From PMG-095 sp037200885 (GTDB lineage: Bacteria > Myxococcota_A > Polyangia > Polyangiales > Polyangiaceae), in the NCBI GenBank assembly GCA_037200885.1, contig JBBCIN010000001.1:2356001-2420000 (forward strand): DNA of 64,000 nt, in the 5' to 3' direction. Position numbers and translations under genes: made by a program. Under the pieces are notes generated by a model that saw only the letters and a list, made by a program, of their open reading frames with translations, searched no databases and was not told the DNA's origin. This document shows, one piece after another, positions 60,537 to 64,000 of this stretch (position 1 is the stretch's first letter; the number at the start of each line of letters is the position of its first letter).

Positions 60537-60731
60537 ATGGCTCGGCGCAGCGGAAGCGCAGATTTACCCTTGCATGGTGGCCGAGTGCCGGCTTGGCTTT
60601 CTGGGCTCATGGCGCGTCTCGGGCGCGTGATCGTCGAGGCGATCGCCTATCACTACGGCACGGAAGAAGTGCTGCGCCGGCTGTCGCACCCGTTCTGGTT
60701 TCAGTCCTTTGGGGTGGTGATGGGTATGGAT
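60537..60731 (+). pseudogene. DUF763 family, N-terminal fragment only
   Basis: The first ~65 residues fit the DUF763 family (RRSGSADLPLHGGRVPAWL, ILVEAI-like helix, EEVLRRLSHPFWFQSFGVV and MGMD), which normally goes on with WHSSG and about 300 more residues. After the Asp at 60731 the frame turns into unrelated sequence (SVTSAGRVSLLAV). The frame itself stays open to 61100 but without family features. It is best read as the truncated 5' part of a gene. Confidence 0.65.
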
Positions 60732-61063
60732 TCGGTCACGAGCGCTGGGCGAGTCTCGCTGCTCGCAGTCGTTTCAAGGCGCGGGCGGCAGGATGGGCCG
60801 GAAGACCGGCGGTTTTTTGATCGGAGTGAGGTCCGGCGGATTGGCGACATAGAACATCAACGGTTCCGACGTGGCGCTGGACTTTCTTTGGCTTGGGCGC
60901 CCGGGGAAGATTCGGCGCCTTCGGTGTCGAGCTGCCGCATTGCACCCAGCGTGCCGGGCCTCGGACCGCACAAAACGCGCCCTTTTCGCCCGGAACTGCC
61001 CGGGCGCGGCCTGCCCGCATCGGTCGCCCATGAGACTGTCCCATGGGACGAGTCACACGGGCT
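60732..61063. other. Non-coding region between two gene remnants
   Basis: 332 bp lie between the DUF763 and the sigma-54 activator remnants. Open frames here have no recognisable features. One hairpin with a T-run (60797-60818) is present. The region probably results from the same deletion or decay that broke both neighbours. Confidence 0.45.
60797..60818 (+). terminator. Rho-independent terminator-like hairpin
   Basis: GCCGG-AAGA-CCGGC, a perfect 5-bp GC stem with a four-base loop, then GG and TTTTTT. It is oriented for a plus-strand transcript, such as one from the DUF763 remnant. Confidence 0.42.
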
Positions 61064-61838
61064 TCAGCGCTCGACGCCGAACAGCTCGAGCCAGCGATAG
61101 ATCTGGCGGCGATCTTTGCCGAATGCTTCGACGTCGCGCGCAGCGTGCCGCGGTCAGCCGTCGCAAACAGCCCGCGATGCGAGGCGGCAGCGCCGGTGAA
61201 TGCACCCCGTTCGTGCCCAAAGAGCTGCGAGTGCGCAAGCTCGCGCGAGAGCTCGGCGCAGCTGAACTTCACATACGGTCCCGAACGGGCGCTCTGCTGG
61301 TGGATCTCCGCGGCGACGCGCTCTTTGCCAGTGCCGGTTTCACCGAGGATTAGCGCCGGAGCGAGCCCGTGCCCGCGCGTCGCAGCGCATCGCGAGCGCG
61401 CACGACCGCGGGCGCGATTGCCGGCAACGCGGCGGTCCAGTCCGCTCCCTGGACAGGTCGTTCGTTCACCACCGCGAGCACGCTGCCGATACGCACGACG
61501 CTCTGGGGCAAGAGCACCCCGAGAATCGTCAAACGCAAGGCATCCACTCGGGTGCCGTTGCTGCTCCCCAAATCCTCGAGCACCGGCACGCCGAACGCGT
61601 CTCGGACCAGACAGTGACGCCGTGAGACAGTGGGGTGTGGGAGTACGGCGAGCGGTGCGCTGGTCGGAATTTCGCCCGGCGCGAGTGAGCTCTCGCGGCC
61701 GATGGTCAATCCGGCGATGAGGTCGATGACTTGGCCTGTAAGCTCGGGTGGGTGCACCACGTAGAGCGCCGAGCGTGCTCCGGGTAGGCTCGATTGAGCA
61801 GCCTCGGGGGCGGTTCGAACGCTAGGCGGTTCGTTCAT
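61064..61838 (-). pseudogene. FHA-domain sigma-54 activator, broken in three reading frames
   Basis: From the ATG at 61838 a normal FHA domain is encoded (LTIGRESS, HPTVSRRHCLV, DLGSSNGTRV) ending at a TAA at 61350. In a second frame the AAA+ domain starts: Walker A GETGTGKE at 61344-61321 and the GAFTGA loop at about 61206. It is coherent to RGTL near 61141. In a third frame, from about 61138, the C-terminal Fis-type HTH follows (EAFGKDRRQIYRWLELFGVER, stop at 61066). The bulk of the AAA+ domain (Walker B, sensors) is missing. One frameshift and one out-of-frame deletion explain it. Confidence 0.78.
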
Positions 61839-61915
61839 CAGTCGCGATCGACCATCGTTCCACGGCTTGCCGAGGTCAATGTTCAATCGCAACTCGATGT
61901 TGTAAACTCGGGGTC

Positions 61916-62872
61916 ATGGGTAGTTGGGCGCGTGGGTTGGTTGGGTGGTCGATTGTGTTTCTGCTGTGCTTGACGGTGGGTCGCGTCGCGCATGCGGACG
62001 AGCCCGCGCCCGCGGCGAGCGCCAGGGAGTGGGGGGCTGACGCGACGGAGAGCGCGAAGCAACCGCACTATCATCCCGTGCGCGGGCCGAACCGCGTGAC
62101 GCTCGGTCACGAGCTCACGCTGGATCTGCCCGACGGCTTCTTCTTCCTGGAGAAGAAAGACGCGGACGAGATGATGCGACGGATGGGCAATCAAGATGAT
62201 CCTTCGCTCCTGGGTGTGGTGCTCAAGCCCGAGGCATCCTGGCTAGTGACCCTATCCTTCGACGCCGAGGGTTACGTCAAAGACGAAGAGGGCGAGAAGC
62301 TGGATGCCGACGCGATCCTCAAGGCGATCACCGAGGGCACGGACGAAGGCAATAAGTACCGCACGGAGCATGGCTTCAAACCACTGCACGTCGATGGCTG
62401 GTCCGAATCACCGCACTACGACCGCAAGACTCATCACCTGATCTGGGGCGTGCGAGCCAGTGACGCGGACGGCACGTCGATCAACTTCAATACGCGAATC
62501 TTGGGCCGCCATGGCTACGCCTCGCTGAATCTGATCGACGCCCCAGAAAAACTCGCTCAGTCGAAGCTGGAGGCAGCCAGCCTGCTCGACGTCACCCACT
62601 TCGACCCGGGAGCGCGCTACGAGGACTTCAACGAGAAGAGCGACAAGGTCGCGGAGTACGGTCTCGCGGCGCTCGTCGCTGGTGGCGCCGGCGCTGCCGC
62701 GCTCAAGCTGGCAAAGGTCGGACTGCTCGCGAAGTTTGGTGGCAAGATCCTGGCTTTGCTCATCGCCGGCAAGAAGGCGCTGGTGGCAGCTTTCATTGCT
62801 CTCGGCGCCTGGCTCAAGAGGTTATTCGGCAAGAAGACTCCGCCGCCGGAGCCGAGCCGTGACGGATCGTGA
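61916..62872 (+). CDS. DUF2167 family membrane-anchored protein
   Basis: The product has 318 residues. Cleavable signal ending at AHADE; the body matches DUF2167 (LGHELTLDLPDGFFFLEKKDADEMM, VTLSFDAEGYVKDEEG, GWSESPHYDRKTHHLIWGV, ILGRHGYASLNLI). Two hydrophobic C-terminal stretches (YGLAALVAGGAGAAALKLAKVG and ILALLIAGKKALVAAFIALGAWL) anchor it, with a basic tail. The function of the family is unknown. It is convergent with the M50-type gene (1 bp between the stops). Confidence 0.88.
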   Translation: MGSWARGLVGWSIVFLLCLTVGRVAHADEPAPAASAREWGADATESAKQPHYHPVRGPNRVTLGHELTLDLPDGFFFLEKKDADEMMRRMGNQDDPSLLGVVLKPEASWLVTLSFDAEGYVKDEEGEKLDADAILKAITEGTDEGNKYRTEHGFKPLHVDGWSESPHYDRKTHHLIWGVRASDADGTSINFNTRILGRHGYASLNLIDAPEKLAQSKLEAASLLDVTHFDPGARYEDFNEKSDKVAEYGLAALVAGGAGAAALKLAKVGLLAKFGGKILALLIAGKKALVAAFIALGAWLKRLFGKKTPPPEPSRDGS

Positions 62873-62873
62873 T

Positions 62874-63704
62874 TCAGCTAGGGTGCAGCAGGCGTTGCGA
62901 GAAGTACATACCGGCCGCGAGGAAGCCGCACAGCCCAAAATAGTGGAATGCCATGTTGAGGCGTTCGCTCGACGTCACCTGATCGTCGCCGGGCGGTGGC
63001 CCGCTCTTGCCGACCAGGCTGGGCAGCGACATCAAGCCGATCAGGAGCAGCTGCGGTGAGTGAGTCAACGCGAACATAGCGACCAACACCACAGCGCCGA
63101 CGATCCACATCTTGCGTGAAAATAGCTTCACCACGCGGCCGCCGTCCAGAAACCCGAAGGGCGTGAGGTTGAACAAATTCAGAAAGAAACCCGCGTGGGC
63201 CAACGCCAGGAAAAGCGGCGAATGGGTCAGGAAGAACAAGGCGCACGCCGCGATCGCTGCCGCGGCGCCCGCGACCGGTCCAGCGATGGCGACCTCGGCC
63301 TCGACCAGCGGCGTGCGCGGTTGATCCTTCATCGAGATCAGCGCGCCGAAGAAGGGGATGAACACCGGAGCTCCCGCCGCCAAACCGTGCCGACGCATGG
63401 CGTAGCCGTGGCCTAGTTCGTGGATCAGAATCATCAACACGAAGCCGACCGCAAACGGGATGCCCATGCCCCAGGCGTAAACCGCCATCGACAGCAGCAT
63501 GGTACCGCTGGTCAGCAGGACCTTGGCGAACGGGAGCGCCTTCAGGCCGATGAGCAGGAACTTGAGCTTACTGACGGCAAGCATCGCCGCAGCTGCCATG
63601 GTCATCCATGGCCCGCGCGGCTTCTTGGGCGGAGCGGGATCGGGTTTCGGTTCCAACTCGGCGGGTCCGAATCGACCTTCGCCGAACTGCGATTTATCGG
63701 CCAT
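62874..63704 (-). CDS. Membrane M50-type (site-2) metalloprotease
   Basis: The product has 276 residues with about 6 membrane helices. The zinc motif HELGH is in MILIHELGHGYAMRRHG; the second site is NLFNLTPFGFLDGGRV (N-x-x-P-x-x-x-LDGG, with Asp). The N-terminal ~45 residues are polar (MADKSQFGEGRFGPAELEP). It is likely an intramembrane protease or a member of the stand-alone M50 group of unknown substrate. Confidence 0.88.
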   Translation of the reverse strand: MADKSQFGEGRFGPAELEPKPDPAPPKKPRGPWMTMAAAAMLAVSKLKFLLIGLKALPFAKVLLTSGTMLLSMAVYAWGMGIPFAVGFVLMILIHELGHGYAMRRHGLAAGAPVFIPFFGALISMKDQPRTPLVEAEVAIAGPVAGAAAAIAACALFFLTHSPLFLALAHAGFFLNLFNLTPFGFLDGGRVVKLFSRKMWIVGAVVLVAMFALTHSPQLLLIGLMSLPSLVGKSGPPPGDDQVTSSERLNMAFHYFGLCGFLAAGMYFSQRLLHPS

Positions 63705-63902
63705 CGCTTCAGATTGTACCCCAGCGCATCCCCTCGCGCTTGCGCGCGCGGGACCTGACGGGCGCTTATCGAGCTTGGATCGCGGGGCTTTAGCTGGCTG
63801 AGATGGGCCAGGGTCATTTGCGGACCAAATCTCGCTAGCGTTGGCAGTTCATTCGAATTTGACCCTGCCGCTGGCCATTGCAGCGCCGAACCAGAAGTAG
63901 CA
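63705..63902. other. Intergenic region with a spaced inverted repeat
   Basis: No gene seen. CAGGGTCA (about 63805-63812) and TGACCCTG (about 63861-63868) form perfect 8-bp arms with about 48 bases between them; GGCC lies outside each arm. It is a possible operator or a long hairpin. Confidence 0.3.
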
Positions 63903-63935
63903 AAGCCGGCCTCCCTCGGCGAGGAAGACCGGCTT
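63903..63935 (-). terminator. Terminator hairpin of the gene at the right edge
   Basis: A 15-bp stem with two mismatches (AAGCCGGTCTTCCTC pairs with GAGGGAGGCCGGCTT) and a three-base loop, followed on the minus strand by TTTGCTACTTCT. It lies 28 bp after the stop of the gene entering from the right. Confidence 0.6.
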
Positions 63936-63962
63936 CTACACGCGGTAGCTGAACGAGCGGAG

Positions 63963-64000
63963 CTACTTGGCGACGACGCAGCTGAATTCGTCGACGCCGA
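63963..64000 (-). CDS. 3' end of a gene entering from the right
   Basis: On the minus strand the frame reads GVDEFSCVVAK and a TAG at 63965-63963. Only 12 codons are in the window, so no product can be named. The strong hairpin behind it supports a real gene end. Confidence 0.45.
   Translation of the reverse strand, partial: GVDEFSCVVAK

Noticed and set aside
60537..61100. A 187-codon plus-strand frame as one complete protein
   Set aside because: Only the first ~65 residues match a family; the rest is Arg/Ser/Pro-rich antisense of the activator remnant.
1..64000. CRISPR arrays, rRNA, tRNA or insertion sequences
   Set aside because: I saw no regularly spaced short repeats, transposase motifs or cloverleaf-like stretches. 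The only tandem arrays are inside protein-coding genes.

Overview
The window is about 64 kb of high-GC bacterial DNA with very dense genes. It most likely comes from a Myxococcota bacterium of the Polyangia type. That placement is an inference from three things: many secreted lipoproteins with low-complexity Gly/Ser/Ala linkers behind the lipobox, FHA plus sigma-54 activator remnants, and large multi-gene chemosensory loci. I saw no rRNA, tRNA, CRISPR array, phage or insertion sequence.

Layout. (1) 1-9900: a lipoprotein GH128-type glucanase cut by the window edge, a TPR metallopeptidase lipoprotein, a hypothetical lipoprotein, a universal stress protein, a PiT phosphate transporter, a CorA-type transporter, a metallophosphoesterase, MsrA and a small ACT-like protein. 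(2) 10000-16700: a TerB protein, two beta-propeller lipoproteins, a small membrane protein, a RibD/DHFR-like reductase, a TonB-like protein and a 5'-truncated copper monooxygenase. Three copies of an apparent intergenic repeat lie in or just before this block. (3) 16677-20049: a translationally coupled operon of a ThDP-dependent acetolactate-synthase-like enzyme and two divergent citrate-synthase-like proteins. This is the most unusual metabolic locus here. (4) 20043-26972: a coiled-coil lipoprotein and a xylan-oriented set (cytoplasmic GH3 glycosidase, secreted GH10 xylanase, secreted SGNH esterase).

(5) 27030-58154: a signalling island of about 31 kb. Two complete chemosensory gene sets point away from each other, with a NarL-type response regulator gene at 44552 between them. 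The minus-strand set runs cheA-cheW-mcp(PAS, soluble)-cheY-cheB-cheR-cheX-hybrid kinase-cheB-CheX-like, and continues into a PAS-array hybrid kinase and a diguanylate cyclase. The plus-strand set runs cheA-cheW-mcp(membrane)-cheR-cheD-cheY-cheX-cheB, and is followed by a separate cheY, a REC-GGDEF-EAL protein, a 66-residue protein and a Cache-HAMP membrane sensor. Both sets therefore end in c-di-GMP proteins. The PAS-array kinase has four tandem PAS units of exactly 426 bp and is split by one extra G in a G-run.

(6) 58241-64000: an MFS exporter with an F420-reductase-like protein, two gene remnants facing each other (DUF763 N-terminus and an FHA/sigma-54 activator with an internal deletion), a DUF2167 membrane protein, an M50-type membrane protease and the 3' end of a further gene behind a terminator hairpin.

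Starts were chosen by signal peptides, domain limits, visible Shine-Dalgarno sequences and ATGA/GTGA overlaps. Family assignments rest on motifs read by eye, not on database searches.
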